Positions 1 to 11,068 are shown, numbered from the stretch's first letter. The stretch is DNA of 64,000 nt from JAJDNS01 sp963578825 (GCA_963578825.1 CAUZDW010000021.1:1-64000); one strand, 5' to 3'. The notes: generated from the sequence alone by a model not told the origin. Translations and numbers: made by a program.

Positions 1-755
1 AGGTCCCTTTGCGCCCGTGAGGGGGCGTGCCCGGGCACGAACATGTCCTGCCAGCCCAGATCCAGGGCGCGTTGCATCTCGAGGGGGTAGGACCAGTCGC
101 CCAGGTCGTCGGCGCCGGTGTTGTTGGTGCCGAAAGTGAACTTCGCATCGGCCTCCTTCGCCATCCGGAGAAAACGCTCGCTCGGGAGCTTGTAGCGGGC
201 GCCGATCTCGATGGCGATGTGGTTGGCCCCGGCGGCGTCGATCACCGCCTTCATCCGCTTCTCGGTCCAGAGACGATCGTAGTCGCCGGCGATCACCTCG
301 GGCAGGAAGGTCGCGTTGGCGTATATATCGATGGGCTCGTTCTCGAGGATTCCGACGGTCTTCTCCACGAGTATGTCCATGAAGGCCTGCTCGTCTCCCA
401 CCTCCACCTCGTCCGGCATCCACAGCCGTGTGCGCTCGCCCCGGTGGTTGGTGAACGTCATGGAGTCGGTGAAGACGTAGTCGAACTGCGCCCGGACCTT
501 CGGGGAGAACATGTCCATCCACTCGCGCCCTTCGGCCTGCATTCCGATGAACACCGGCTGACCCTCCATCTTCTTCAGGAACTCGAGGGCACCATCGTCG
601 GTCTCGACGGGGAAGCCCTGGCCGCCGTTGACCGCCAGGCCGAACGCCATGCCCGACTCGAGGGACAGCTCCAGCGCCTGCTCCAGCTCGAGGCCTCCCT
701 TGATGTGGACGTGAAGGTCGACCAGGGGGAAGTTGGCCTTTGCCAGCTCGAGCAT
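1..755 (-). CDS. TIM-barrel hydrolase-like domain, C-terminal half of a DUF1080 fusion (partial, frameshifted)
   Basis: Reading frame that runs off the left edge of the window. It begins in practice at an ATG at 755 that follows the DUF1080 frame directly, and reads MLELAKANFPLVDLHVHIKG, an amidohydrolase/PHP-like opening with an HxH metal-binding motif. Further on it has GMQAEGREWMDMFSP and WQDMFVPGHAP, typical of the histidinol-phosphatase-like domain that I recall following DUF1080 in single proteins of planctomycetes and acidobacteria. The join with the upstream frame is out by one base near 750, so the two halves are probably one protein in the living cell. A separate downstream gene is the alternative, but no ribosome binding site is visible before the ATG. 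Only a few residues should be missing at the C-terminus. Confidence 0.6.
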   Translation of the reverse strand, partial: MLELAKANFPLVDLHVHIKGGLELEQALELSLESGMAFGLAVNGGQGFPVETDDGALEFLKKMEGQPVFIGMQAEGREWMDMFSPKVRAQFDYVFTDSMTFTNHRGERTRLWMPDEVEVGDEQAFMDILVEKTVGILENEPIDIYANATFLPEVIAGDYDRLWTEKRMKAVIDAAGANHIAIEIGARYKLPSERFLRMAKEADAKFTFGTNNTGADDLGDWSYPLEMQRALDLGWQDMFVPGHAPSRAQRD

Positions 756-1465
756 GCGGACAACCGCTCGTCGGCAGCGGTCCCGGGGCCGCCGTCGCCT
801 GCGTCGTCGGGAAGGGCTCGCACCCGCAGGTTGCGATAGAAGACCTTGCTCCCCGGGTCGTGGCACTGCAGGGCGAAGGTGCCACTTCCGAGGGTCTGGT
901 AGCTTTCCGCCCAGGACTCGGGGAGGGTCTCGGGCTCGCGATAGTCCACCACGAGGGTTCCGTCCAGCCACACGCGCACGCGCTTGCCGCGCACCTCGGT
1001 CCTCACTTCGAAACACTCGTCGTCGGGCGCCAGCGTCTTGTAGACGTTTCGGTAGCCGTAGAGGCTCGAGGTCTTCTTCAGCTCGAGATAGTCGCCGTGG
1101 GGCTCCTGGGAGTTGTTGACCTGGACCTCGAAGCCCTGGCTGGGCCACCCGCCCTCGTCGAGCGCGCTGTGGAAGTAGATCCCCGAGTTGGCGCCGGGGC
1201 GGGTGAGGACCTCGGCGGAGAGCTCGAAGTTGCGGAAGTCCGCTCCCTCCACCTCGCCGACATAGAAGAGGTGGGAGCGGGGGCCGTCGCACGCGATGGC
1301 CCCGTCCTCGACGCGGAAGGACTCGGGGTTTTCCGAAGGCGTCCAGCCCTGGAGCGTCTTGCCGTCGAAGAGCGGCATCCACTCGGCCTCGGGGGCCGGG
1401 GGAGCGCTACAGGCCGCGACGAGGAGAAGACAGATAAATGAAACGGCTGCAGGTGTACGGGTCAT
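740..1465 (-). CDS. DUF1080 (3-keto-disaccharide hydrolase family) lipoprotein domain
   Basis: Begins with a lipoprotein signal peptide (MTRTPAAVSFICLLLVAACS, lipobox VAAC), so the product should be anchored outside the cytoplasm. The body is a DUF1080 domain: LFDGKTLQGW near the start, GANSGIYFH and GFEVQVNN in the middle, FYRNLRVRALPDD at the end of the jelly-roll. This family binds or cleaves carbohydrates such as 3-keto-glycosides. The start ATG overlaps the stop codon of the upstream PI-PLC-like gene (ATGA), implying translational coupling. After residue ~240 the frame turns into low-complexity Ser/Arg sequence, which is the out-of-frame reading of the domain at 1-755. A one-base indel near 750 therefore most likely splits one fusion protein. 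Confidence 0.8.
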
Positions 1466-3559
1466 GAAGGCTCCTTTTCCCTGGGCGTCAGGCCGTTGAG
1501 CTCGGCGGCGGCTCCCACGATGTCTCCGGTCGCGGCGAAATCCACCGCAAAGACGTTGGGGAGCAGGCCACGCTCACGCTGGCACTGGCGCGCCCGATCG
1601 AGGAGGAACTGGCGGGTGTTGACGATCTCGGCGTTGCTGGGTCGCGGCGTGGGGGTCGTGTCGATCCAGTGATTGATCTGGAAGAGCGAGCCGTCGGTGC
1701 CACCGCGGTTCACGTCGCACGACAGCTCCTCCAGCTTCTCGAAGTGAGGGGGTCTCCTGAAGGACCTCGAACGCCTGGTGGTACCAGGGCACGCCGCTGC
1801 TGTTCTTCTCGGCAAAGACCACGACCCGCTGGTCGGAGGAAATCATCTGGCGGAGCGTGGGCCATGGGGGCTGCACCTCCCCCCGGTAGACGAAGCGGAC
1901 AAGCCCACTCTCCTCGAACGCTTGTGCGATCTCCTCCGGCGCGACGTAGTCTTCGATCACGATGAGCAGGACCTCTCCCGGGTTCTCCACGAGGAAATCA
2001 CGCATGGTGCCGAGGAACGGCACCAGTGGCTGGGCCCCGATCTCGCAAAAACCGTGGCACAGGTAGAGGGCGCGGGGCCCCTGGGGGTCGCCGACGAGCC
2101 GATCGCGGATCCGCATGGCCGCGTTGACGTCTTCCCGTCCGATGGCCTTGTCGAACTTCTTCCGCGCGGCCTCGCTGCTGAGATCGGTCTTGATCCGCCC
2201 CTCCACGGGGGTCCCCCCGTAGACGTCGATCAGGAAGGCGCGGATGCCGTTTCGGAGCTGCGTGGGGATGCCGCGCTCGTGGTTCGGAAACATCCAGCCC
2301 GGGACGTCGGCCGCCGCCATGGCGTTGTGCGCGCCGGGCAGGACGACCTCGTCGAGTCGCCGGTCGCACAGAGCCGGGTCGCCGTTGCAGGCGGTGACGA
2401 TCGGCCGCACGGCGGGCAACGAGGCCGGGCTCCGGAGGTGGCCAATGGCCAGCGCGATCAGCCCGGCGGCGAGGACCGCGACAGCCCCGTGGCGAACCCA
2501 CGCAATGCCGCCCTTCGCCTTTTCGGCCCGGTCCTTCGTGTCCTCCATGTGCGGGGCGATCAGGGCGAAGAGGCCCCGCAGGCCCTCGAACGCCAGGACT
2601 GCTCCGAGCAAGGCGGCCAGCAGTTCGAGCGCGCTGGCCGGGTCCATGAAGACGTAAAGACCCACTCCCAGTAGCGCGAGGGCCCGCCCAAGCTCGGCCC
2701 TCGGGCGCTCCAGAGGACTCCGCAGCCAGCGCCAGGCACCGAGGACGGCGCGCTCCACCTCGACGTGGCTGGCCAGCGAAGAAGCGGCGGCGGCGAGCAC
2801 GATGCCGATCCCCGCCAGCATCAGGGCCCAGCCCCTCAGGCCGCCGGTGAAGCCGTCCCACACGCCTTCGGCCGCGGCGCGGAGGCCAGGGTCGTCGAGG
2901 CGAGCGGTGAGGGCGCCACCCACGAGCGTGGGGAGGACGAGGAGTGCGGCCGTGGCCACGGCCAGGCCGAGTCCCGCGTGGAGGAGCGCCCTGCGCCGCC
3001 GGCGCGACACGCTCACGGTCGCGCCGAGGAGGATGGCGCTGAGGCCCAGGCACCGGGTTGCCCATTCTCTCAGGCGACTCGCGCTGTTCAGAACGCGCAG
3101 GACGCCGCTGCCAACGACTTTTTCGATGTCGTCGGTCAGGGCGACGTCCTCGTCGACGTCCACCTGTTCCACCAGGCCCGGGCGAAGCTGGGAGAGTGTG
3201 CCTCGGAGCAGCACGCCGAAGTCGGGGAGCGAGAGGATCACTCGCTCGGCGCCCTCGGAGAACGCGACGGCGTGTGCGCTCCGAGCAGCCTGGCGGAAGA
3301 CGGCCCCGAAGGGCTCGGACCCGACGACGAGACGCGCCGCGCCGACGAGCGCCGGGCGAACGGCGGTCAGGTCCCGCTTCTGCGCGATCACCCGGTCGGC
3401 GAGGCGCTCCCCGACGAAGCTGGCCACCCGCGGATCGCCCAGGCTCGCGGCGGCCCGATCGGCGAACGCATCGGCGTCGAACAACACCCGGTTGGCGTAG
3501 GCTAGGACGAGGCCCAGGGCCAGGAGCAGGGTCGCGATGATGCGGACGATCTGCTCCAT
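1462..3559 (-). CDS. Membrane protein with PI-PLC-like phosphodiesterase domain (frameshifted near C-terminus)
   Basis: The N-terminal ~370 residues hold a signal anchor and several hydrophobic segments (for example around residues 10-25, 165-215 and 245-265), so this is an inner-membrane protein. The C-terminal half resembles PLC-like phosphodiesterases (TIM barrel): LPGAHNAMA corresponds to the catalytic His block (usually GTHNS) and RAFLIDVYGG to the second catalytic/metal block. LCHGFCEIG and PGEVLLIVIED follow, in the order seen in the PI-PLC X-domain-like family. Substrate is unknown; a phospholipid headgroup or glycerophosphodiester is the family expectation. The frame breaks near 1745 next to a C/G homopolymer, and the natural C-terminus (FEKLEELSCDVNRGGTDGS onward) continues in another frame to 1462. 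It overlaps the DUF1080 gene by 3 bases. Confidence 0.7.
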
Positions 3560-3679
3560 TCTCGAGCGGAGCCGGTCGGTTCGCCAGAGGGACAGGGCGC
3601 GGCCTCCTCTCGTTCTCTCGTCCAGGCGGACAGCGATCCTGGCACGGGCGTCTGGGTCGCTCTGCTCAGGCTCGCTCGG

Positions 3680-4705
3680 TCAGGCCGCCGGCGGAGAGGC
3701 GGGTCCCGAGCCGGCCCCGGTCTGCCCGATCGCCGATGCGATGGCGCCCAGGTCGTCCGCGTCGAGCGCGAGGTCGGCGGCGGCGAGCCACCCGTCCACC
3801 TGCTCGGGAGAGCGGGCGCCCACGATGGCCCCCGTGACGCCCGGCCAGGCCAGCGTCCAGGCCACCGCCACCGCGGCGACGGACGCGGCGTGCCTGGCCG
3901 CGATGGGCCGCAGGGCGTCGCGGAGCGCGAGGTTCTGCTCGAGGCGTGGCGACTTGAAATGCTCGAAGCGCCGCCGCCAGTCGTCCGGGGCGAAGGCCTT
4001 GACGCGCTCCAGGCCGAAGGAGTCGGTGAGCAGCCCCGACTGCATGGGGCTGTAGACGATGACGCCCGTCCCGTGGTCGGCGCACCACGGGACCTGGCTC
4101 CCGGCCACGTCGCGGCGGATCATCGAGAACGGGGGCTGGAGTGACTCCACGTGTCCCACGGACTCGCAGCTCTCGAGGAGAGCCACGTCGAAGTTCGAGA
4201 CGCCGGGCCAGCGGACCTTGCCCTCGTCGACCAGCTTCCACATCTCGCCCCACGAGTCCTCGATGGGGGTCCCGGTCTCGTCGGCCCAGTGGAACTGATA
4301 GAGATCGATGCGCTCGACACCCAGCCGGCGCAGGGAGGCTTCGCACTCCTCCCGAATCCGCGCCGGGGTCAGCTCCCGCTTCGGCCGCTGCATCCGGTCC
4401 TGGTCGTTCCAGCGCAGACCACACTTGGTAAAGACCAGCGGTCGCTCGGCCGCGGGGATCCCGGCGATGGCCTTCCCCACGACCTCCTCCGAGTGGCCAT
4501 AACCATAGACGGCCGCGGTGTCGATCCAGTTCACTCCCCGATCGACGGCATGGCGGATGGCCGCCACCGAGGCGTCGTCGTCCTGCGGGCCCCAGGAAAA
4601 GGCCCAGCCGCCACCTCCCGCGGCCCAGGCACCGAAGCCGACGGTGGTGATCTCGGGGCCGCTCGAGCCCAGTCTCCGAGTGGGAAGGGGTGTGCTCATG
4701 GTCAT
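3680..4705 (-). CDS. Aldo/keto reductase
   Basis: NAD(P)H-dependent oxidoreductase of the AKR superfamily, cytosolic, about 340 residues, the usual size. The full catalytic tetrad is visible: Asp in NWIDTAAVYG, Tyr in the same block, Lys in VFTKCGLRW and His in YQFHWADE. The C-terminal cofactor-binding segment (GAIVGARSPEQVDG) is also present. I chose the ATG at 4705, with a second ATG two codons on; earlier in-frame sequence is Arg/Pro-rich and belongs to the neighbouring gene. It lies 2 bases after the M48 protease stop, so the two are probably co-transcribed. The substrate cannot be inferred; the sequence is closest in style to the AKR11/AKR12-like sugar or aldehyde reductases. Confidence 0.9.
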   Translation of the reverse strand: MTMSTPLPTRRLGSSGPEITTVGFGAWAAGGGGWAFSWGPQDDDASVAAIRHAVDRGVNWIDTAAVYGYGHSEEVVGKAIAGIPAAERPLVFTKCGLRWNDQDRMQRPKRELTPARIREECEASLRRLGVERIDLYQFHWADETGTPIEDSWGEMWKLVDEGKVRWPGVSNFDVALLESCESVGHVESLQPPFSMIRRDVAGSQVPWCADHGTGVIVYSPMQSGLLTDSFGLERVKAFAPDDWRRRFEHFKSPRLEQNLALRDALRPIAARHAASVAAVAVAWTLAWPGVTGAIVGARSPEQVDGWLAAADLALDADDLGAIASAIGQTGAGSGPASPPAA

Positions 4706-4707
4706 CC

Positions 4708-6146
4708 TCAGAGAGTGTCGCCGCCGGTGATTCGCTTCGCCTGCCGCCTTGCCTTGAAGGTGTCGCCTCGATGGAGCTGGTTCAGTACGGCGATCGTGGA
4801 CTCGGGAACCGTGGAGGGGTGCTGCTCCATGAACTGAGCCAGTGTGAGGTCCCGCCTGGGAATCACGATGTCGACGCGGCGGGGCTGCACGTCGAGGGCC
4901 CAACGCTCACGCAGAGGAGCGAAGGACGAGAGCGAGTCGACGAAGGAGCGGGAGTAGCGACGCCAGTTCGCCTGGCCCGTGTATCCGATCAGCTGGTAGA
5001 TCCGACCCTCCAGGAGGATGAAGGCGGCCACTCCCCGGACAGGCGTCTGTCCGGACGTCGCGTCGAAGGCTCCGACGATCGCCGGAAGGCCGTTGACCGT
5101 GGTGCGGTCGGTGTCTCGAAGACGGATCTGTGGACTGGCGAAGAAGGCGCGGGCCGCCCGGTTCGGGGAGTCGCCCTCGGAGAGGGTCAGCTGCAGGACA
5201 GCGTCGCCGTTGGGGCTGACCGCCCAGACCGCCTGCTTGGTGTTTTGCCCCCTGAAGGCCCGGGGGGGCTCGAAGCGGAAGCGCAGGTCGGGGTGGTAGA
5301 AGGCGCCTTCTCGGAAGAAGCCCTCCCGCGGGTTCTCGCCGAAGGTCATCCCGTCGAGTCGCTTCAGGTAGGCCTCGCGCCGGATGTTGCCGCCCTCCAG
5401 GCCCTGCTGGGAATCGTGGCTCGCAGCCTCCGGTACCGATCTCCAGGGTCGGGATGTGTCGAAAGCCACCCGGGCACCTTGCCGGCCTGGGAGTGCTTCG
5501 CGAGGTCGTCGAGCATCTGGAAGGCACCCGCTCCCTCCGCCAGGTCGTATCCGAGTCGGGCCGAGTAACGCAGCCCCAGGGTGTCGGCCTCGGTCTCGTC
5601 GTCCCGGCCGAACTTGAGGAAGAGAAGCCCCAGGCCGAGCTGGGCCAGGTCTCCGTACTGCCGCAGCTCGGGCACCGCGACCATCCCGATGCCCGTGCCC
5701 AGGGACATGAGCTGCTGATTGCTCATCTGGGAGGCGCTGTGCCGGGCCGTCACGTGTCCCACCTCGTGCCCCATGACCATGGCCAGCTCGGCCTCGGACT
5801 CCAGGTGGGCGAGGATCCCCCGGGTCATGTAGATGAAGCCGCCGGGGAGCGCGAAGGCATTGACGGCGGCGTCGTCCACGAGGCGAAAGGTCCACGGCAG
5901 GTTGGGCCGCTCGGCGCGCTCAGAGATCGAGTGACCGATCCTCGCGATGTAGTCCTGAAGCGCCGGGTCGTCGTAGACGCCGAAGGAGGCGACGGCCTTC
6001 TGGTCCTCCTGCTGTCCGAGAGCGATCTCCTGGCCCTCGCTCACCAGCATGAGCTCCTTCTTGCCGGTGGCGGGGTTCGTCGCGCAGGCCCCCATGGCGC
6101 CCAGGAGCACGAGAACGGTTGCCTGTCGAGTCCAGGAACGGCACAT
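4708..6146 (-). CDS. M48-family metalloprotease lipoprotein (frameshifted)
   Basis: Zinc-dependent envelope protease of the BepA/LoiP type. The chosen ATG at 6146 gives a lipoprotein signal (VLVLLGAMGAC), consistent with periplasmic anchoring. The catalytic motif HEVGHVTARH (HExxH) and the third ligand Glu in DDETEADTLG are intact, followed by the HPDPGDR segment seen at the end of M48 domains. Near 5410 the frame shifts by one base; the rest of the protein continues in another frame (GLEGGNIRREAYLKRLDG onward) to 4708. This gives a C-terminal extension of roughly 220 residues like that of M48 proteins with an added C-terminal domain. Likely role: outer-membrane protein quality control. A ribosome-binding-like GGGG stretch precedes the ATG. 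Confidence 0.85.
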
Positions 6147-6247
6147 GACAGCCCCCTCGGAAAACGCCCTCATGCTAGGCCCGGGGACGCGGTGAGTCAA
6201 CGGTCGCCCCGCTTGATCAGCCTCTCCGCCATCCAGTCGTTCCTTTC

Positions 6248-8433
6248 TCAGGGCACGGCCAGCTCATCACGGGGGTAGAGGTCGCGGTTGAGGGAGAGCT
6301 CTCGGCCGGGGTCGACGCGTCTCGCCCCGCGGAGCGCTCTGATCACGCCGCGGCTAGCGTGTCGCCCCAGGTACTCCCTCACGTCGGGCGCCTGCGCGCG
6401 GTCGGTCCAGGCCGCGATGTCCAGAGGCAGCGGATCGACGCTGCCCACGAGGAGGCCCCCGACATCCACCGCCTGTGGGAAGACCCGGGTAAACGTCGCG
6501 GCAAGGCGTGGGGTCGGGGCCCATGTGCAGACGACACCCCCCGGCTTCAGCCGCCGAGCGCACAGCTCGAAGAACTCCACCGAGTAGAGGTTGCCGCTGT
6601 AGCTGCTCCAGGGCCAGAGAGCATGGGCCTCGATGAGGTCGTAGCGGGTGTCCTGCCGTGCCAGCGCGTGCCTGCCGTCCGCGGTCTCGACCTGAACGCG
6701 CGGGTCCTCGAGGAAGCGGCTGAGGCGCGGGAAGCTCTCCCGCCGGTTCAGCTCGCGTAGGAGTCGCATCTGGGGCGACGCGATCTCGTACACGCGGATG
6801 CGGCGCGTCTCGCTCCGGCAGCCCGCGGCCCAGGCCGTGTTGCCCGAGCCGAGGCCCACGATGGCCGCCTCCACCGGAGCGGGATGAATGAGCGCGGGGA
6901 CGGCCTCCAGCAGGGTGTGCTCATCATCGCCATAGGGGAGCACGCTGTGGCTCTTGCCGTCGACGAACACGAACCAGAAGCGCCCGCCTTGCGGCGTGAC
7001 CCCCGCCACGCTCGAGGCGTCTTCCTCGAAGAGGGCGGGCCCGCCCTCGAGCCCGTGCATCCGCGCCCAGAAGGTGTCCTGGCCGGGCAGGAGCGCGAGC
7101 AGGCCGGCGAGGGCGAGACCCTGCGCGACGAGGACGGGCCGCGGGCCGTGGTGCCACCAGCCCACGACCACGAACACGAGCCCGCACCCGAGCAGGAGCC
7201 TCATCGAGCCCATGGTGCCGAGCCAGCGGAGCAAGACCAGGCCGACCAGGAGGCTTCCAGCGACGCAGCCGGCGATGTTCGCGGCCTGCAGCACGCCGAC
7301 CTTGCGTCCGCTGGTGCGCGGGTCGTCGTGCACGGCCCTCTGGAGCACCGGGAACGACAGCCCCATCAGTACGGTCGGGACCAGGTAGAGGCGCACGAGC
7401 GACTCGAAGTCCTGGTCGGTACCGAGACGGAAGCCCTGGGCGGCGCGCCAGTAGCCGAAGAGCCACTCGTAGACGGGGGTGTCCACGGGCAGCCCCGCGA
7501 TGGCCAGCGCCCCCAGCCCCGCGTAGATCAAGATCGCCGCCTGAAGGGCCGTGAAGACGAGCAGTGGCCGCGCCAGACGGTCGGCCCACCGCCTGCCAAG
7601 GAGGGCCCCGGCCGCCGAGCCGAAAAGAAAAATGGCCAGCACCGTCCCAAAGGTGAAGGCCGTGGCCTTCACACCCACATCGACCACTCGAAACCACAGG
7701 ATCTCGAGAGCCAGGGCACAAAAGCCCGACAGCGCATACATGGCGATCCAAAGGCCGAAACGGGACCTGTGCACGGGCGGGGACTTCGAGGGCTCCATGG
7801 TCGCCCCGGGTTCCGCGCGCCTCAGTGCCCGCACCAACAGAAGGACCGCTGCCGCTGCCACCAGGTTGCCCCCGGCCGCGACGAAGACGGCCCCCGGATT
7901 CCCAGGAACCGCATGAGCACCCAAGGCGCGAGGAACGCTCCCGCGGCCGCCCCGAGCGTGTTCAGCCCGTAGAGCAGACCCACGGTCCGTCCCGCCCGGC
8001 CCACGTCGTCGACGAGAGAGCGGACGAGAAAGGGGAGCGACATTCCCATGAGTAGCGTCGGGGGCAGAAGGCTCAGGAAGTGCAGCGCGCCGCTGGCGAA
8101 TGGCGAAGCGTAGAGCCATGAGCCGTGGCGCGAGAGAAGGTCGTAGTAGAGCCCGCAGGAGAGCGCCCCGAAGAGGGCGATTCCGATCTCCAGCAGCGCG
8201 AACGCCCCGAGGGAACGCCGCGGGCCCAGTCGCGTGCTCAGCGTCCCTCCGATGTGGCTCCTTGCTCCCAGGCCGGCCATGAAGGCCGCCACGATCATCG
8301 CGATCGAGGCGATGCCGACTCCCGTGTGGAAGGCCAGGATGCGTTGCCACGCGACCTGATACACGAGGGCGGAGGCGCCGCTGATGAAGAAGGCGATGCC
8401 GGCCACCGAGAGCGAGGTCGAACGGGCGGTCAA
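6248..8433 (-). CDS. Membrane-embedded aminopropyltransferase-like (spermidine synthase fold) protein (frameshifted)
   Basis: Multi-pass membrane protein fused to a spermidine-synthase-like Rossmann domain, a known bacterial fusion architecture. The N-terminal half starts MTARSTSLSVAGIAFFISGA and has about 12 or more hydrophobic segments with MFS-like motifs (LLPPTLLMGMSLPFLVR). The C-terminal ~250 residues carry the nucleotide-binding core (AAIVGLGSGNTAWAAG), the acidic end of strand 2 (RRIRVYEIASP) and YDLIEAHALWPWSS, where classical enzymes have the catalytic Asp. The usual polyamine-binding residues are not obvious, so true polyamine synthesis is doubtful. A one-base shift near 7895, beside a run of C, splits the gene; I give the whole span. 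It starts 7 bases before the stop of the esterase gene region. Confidence 0.75.
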
Positions 8434-8439
8434 CGCGCG

Positions 8440-9624
8440 CTAGAGCCCTTCCTTGGCGCGATCTCGGTTGGCCCTGAAGATTCCTAGGTTGGGATCCTTC
8501 GCCCTGGAGGCCCTGTCGACGGCCCGAGAGTAGCTCGAGAAGGCCTCACCGAGCCGTCCCGCGCGCTCCAGCGCCTCACCAAGGCTGTCGTGGACATTCT
8601 CGCGGTGTCCGGGTACAGCTCGACGTTGTAGCGGAAGGTGGCGATGGCCCTCTCGATGTCGTCTCGAAAGAGGGCGCGATAGCCGATGAGGTTGACGGCC
8701 TGCTCCGGGGGAGAGAGATCGATGTCGTAGCGCTGGGAGAGCATCGCGTAGTGCGAAACGAGATCGTCCAGCATGCCGGTGTAGGCGCCGGTCGCAGGAT
8801 CGGCAGGGAGCAGCCACGTCTCGAAGACCTGGCGCAGGCCCCAGTAGTAGCCCCGAAGGACCACCGAGGAGTGGGTCTCCTCGGGTATCCGCAGGATCCG
8901 CCACTCAAAGCCCTCGACCTGGCCTCCCTTCAGCGTGTCCTCGAGGCGATCGAGCCGGGTGGGCCGGGGGTCGCCTCGCTCTTCGTTGCCCATCGCCACG
9001 AAGAGGGAGGCGTTCAACTCCTCGTGTTCCTCGAAGAAGCCCCGGGCCTGACGGAGCGGCAGATTGCCGTCCCACATCAGCGTCGGGCTGACGGCCAGGA
9101 TTCCGGCGAACATCGCAGGGCGTGTGAAGAGGGCCTCGAGAGCGAGGAGGCCACCCAACGAGTGGCCGGCCAGGAGCCGGAGATCGAGGGTGCTGTAGTG
9201 CGAGTCAATGAAGGGAAACAGCTCCTTCTCGAAGAAGTCCAGGAAGTCGGACCCGCCTCCGCTGGTCGGGAGCTCGCGCAGCGTTCCGTCCAGTCCAGCC
9301 AGACCCCCGCGAGTCGGCGTGAGGTCCCGGGATCGATCGGTATTGGTGACGCCGACGATGATGAGCGGAGGCACGAGACCGTTCCGGGTGAGGAAGTCCG
9401 CGGTGCCCCGTGTGTGGGTCAGGTGCTGGTCTCCGTCCGTCATGTAGAGAACCGGGTACCGCTTCAAGGGATCGTAGCCGGCCGGCGGAGAGACGAGCAC
9501 GGTGCGCACTTCGTCAAGGATCCCGGACTCGATCTCGATCGTCTCGCCGATGGAGATCTGTTCGCTGGAATGGGCTGACACCTGCCAGACACAGCACAAC
9601 GAGAGAGGCTGCAATGTGCCTCAT
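8440..9624 (-). CDS. Exported alpha/beta-hydrolase (putative esterase) with C-terminal TPR-like helices (two frameshifts)
   Basis: Esterase of the Fes/YbbA-like 'putative esterase' family. The frame at 9614 opens with TTG, but a better signal peptide (MRHIAASLVVLCLAGVS) starts at the ATG at 9624 in another frame, so a one-base indel near 9590 is likely. The catalytic Ser lies in LLAGHSLGGLLAL. VAMGNEERGD holds a possible acid, and the His of RIPEETHSS is the likely third member. The fold region ends near residue 270 and is followed by helical sequence (YALRALFRDDIERA-like, then ENVHDSLGEALERAGRLGEA) typical of a single TPR at the C-terminus of these esterases. A second frameshift near 8600 separates this tail, which ends at 8440. 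Confidence 0.75.
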
Positions 9625-9770
9625 GGCACCTCCGAGGATGTCGTGTGAGCCGTCCCCGTCATTCTAGTGCAGTCGGTCCATGCTCCCGCTCGAGAGGGAG
9701 AAAGAGCCCTCGCCCCCGGCATCGTCGGTCCCGTTGACTCCAGGCGGACGATGGGGGTAGCGTTCCCGCA

Positions 9771-11021
9771 GTGAAGAATCTCTGGCGATCCCTGACGTTC
9801 TGGATCTTCGTCGGCCTCTTCGCGGGCCTCGCCTGCGGCGCGATTTTCGGCGAGGCGATCGTCCCCCTCGCCGACACCCTGGGAACCGTGTTCCTCCGGC
9901 TCCTCCGGATGGCGATCATGCCGCTGATCGTGGCGTCGATCACCTCCGCGGTCATCAGCATCGGCAATCGGCAGAATCTCGGGATCCTCGGGCTGCAGAC
10001 GTTCGGGTACTACATCCTGTCGAGCCTGGCCGCGATCCTGACCGGCCAGGTCCTCGTCAATCTCCTGAAGCCCGGCGTCGGCTCGACCATCCGCCTCCAG
10101 CAGACACCGGACTCCATCCCGGCCATGGACCGGGGCATCGGTCAGATCCTGATCGACATCATCCCGGAGAATCCCTTTGCGGCAATGGCGGATGGGCGAG
10201 TCCTTCCCGTCATCTTCTTCAGCATCCTCCTCGGCTACTTCATCACCCGCACACGCGAGCCGTACAACACCCAGATCGGGGATCTCTTCGCCGGCTTCTT
10301 CGAGGCCATGCTGCGCATGACCCGGATGATCGTCTGGACCGCCCCGATCGGCATCTTCGGGATCAACGCGCAGATCGTCGCCACCACGGGGTTCTCGGCG
10401 TTCAAGTCCCTGGGCTTCTACTTCGTCGTCGTCCTCATCGGCCTGGGAATCCATGCCTTCGTCACCCTTCCGCTCATCCTGTACCTGATCACCCGCAAGA
10501 ACCCGTTCCGGCACTACGCGGGGATGCCTCCGGCGCTCATCACAGCTTTCTCCACCTGCTCATCGATCGTGAGCCTGCCTCTCACCATGAAGGCGGTGAA
10601 CGAGAACTCCGGCGTCTCGAAGAAGATCTCCAGCTTCGTGCTGCCGATCGGCGCCACCGTGAACATGGACGGAACGGCGCTGTATGAGTGCGTGGCCGTC
10701 GTCTTCATCGCCCAGGTCTACAGCTTCGATCTGAGCTTCGCCTCGCAGCTGGTCATCGTGCTGACGGCTCTGCTGGCCTCGATCGGCGCGGCCAGCGTCC
10801 CGATGGCGGGCCTGGTCATGATGTCCATCATCCTGAGCGCCGTGGGACTGCCCCTCGAGGCGGTCGGGATCATCCTTGCCGTCGACCGATTCCTCGACAT
10901 GTTCCGCACCGCCACCAACGTGCTGAGCGACTCGGTTGGAACGGTGGTCATCGCGAAGCTGCAGGGAGAAGACGTTCTCGAGCCCCGGCCCGAAGAGGTG
11001 CCCTCGTCGTCCGTCGCCTGA
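9771..11021 (+). CDS. Dicarboxylate/amino-acid:cation symporter (SDF family)
   Basis: Secondary transporter of the glutamate/dicarboxylate (DAACS) family, 416 residues, full length. It starts at GTG (9771). Eight or more transmembrane segments are evident, beginning WRSLTFWIFVGLFAG. Diagnostic motifs are present: the serine-rich hairpin loop at AFSTCSSIVSLPLT, the NMDGTA motif that binds sodium and substrate, and a C-terminal DRFLDMFRTATNVLSD helix with the substrate-contacting Asp and Arg-like positions. Substrate is probably a dicarboxylate (C4-acid, glutamate or aspartate), driven by sodium or protons. It stands alone; the next gene has its own promoter-like element. Confidence 0.93.
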   Translation: MKNLWRSLTFWIFVGLFAGLACGAIFGEAIVPLADTLGTVFLRLLRMAIMPLIVASITSAVISIGNRQNLGILGLQTFGYYILSSLAAILTGQVLVNLLKPGVGSTIRLQQTPDSIPAMDRGIGQILIDIIPENPFAAMADGRVLPVIFFSILLGYFITRTREPYNTQIGDLFAGFFEAMLRMTRMIVWTAPIGIFGINAQIVATTGFSAFKSLGFYFVVVLIGLGIHAFVTLPLILYLITRKNPFRHYAGMPPALITAFSTCSSIVSLPLTMKAVNENSGVSKKISSFVLPIGATVNMDGTALYECVAVVFIAQVYSFDLSFASQLVIVLTALLASIGAASVPMAGLVMMSIILSAVGLPLEAVGIILAVDRFLDMFRTATNVLSDSVGTVVIAKLQGEDVLEPRPEEVPSSSVA

Positions 11022-11062
11022 GCCGACCGCGCCGCACGGCCTCGCAGTCCACCGCCGGCGGC

Positions 11063-11068
11063 TATAAT
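11063..11068 (+). promoter_or_regulatory. Consensus -10 element upstream of the FHA/IPT gene
   Basis: A perfect TATAAT lies 44 bases before the chosen ATG at 11112 in an otherwise GC-rich stretch. No convincing -35 hexamer is seen at 16-18 bases upstream, so this is only a probable promoter. Confidence 0.45.
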
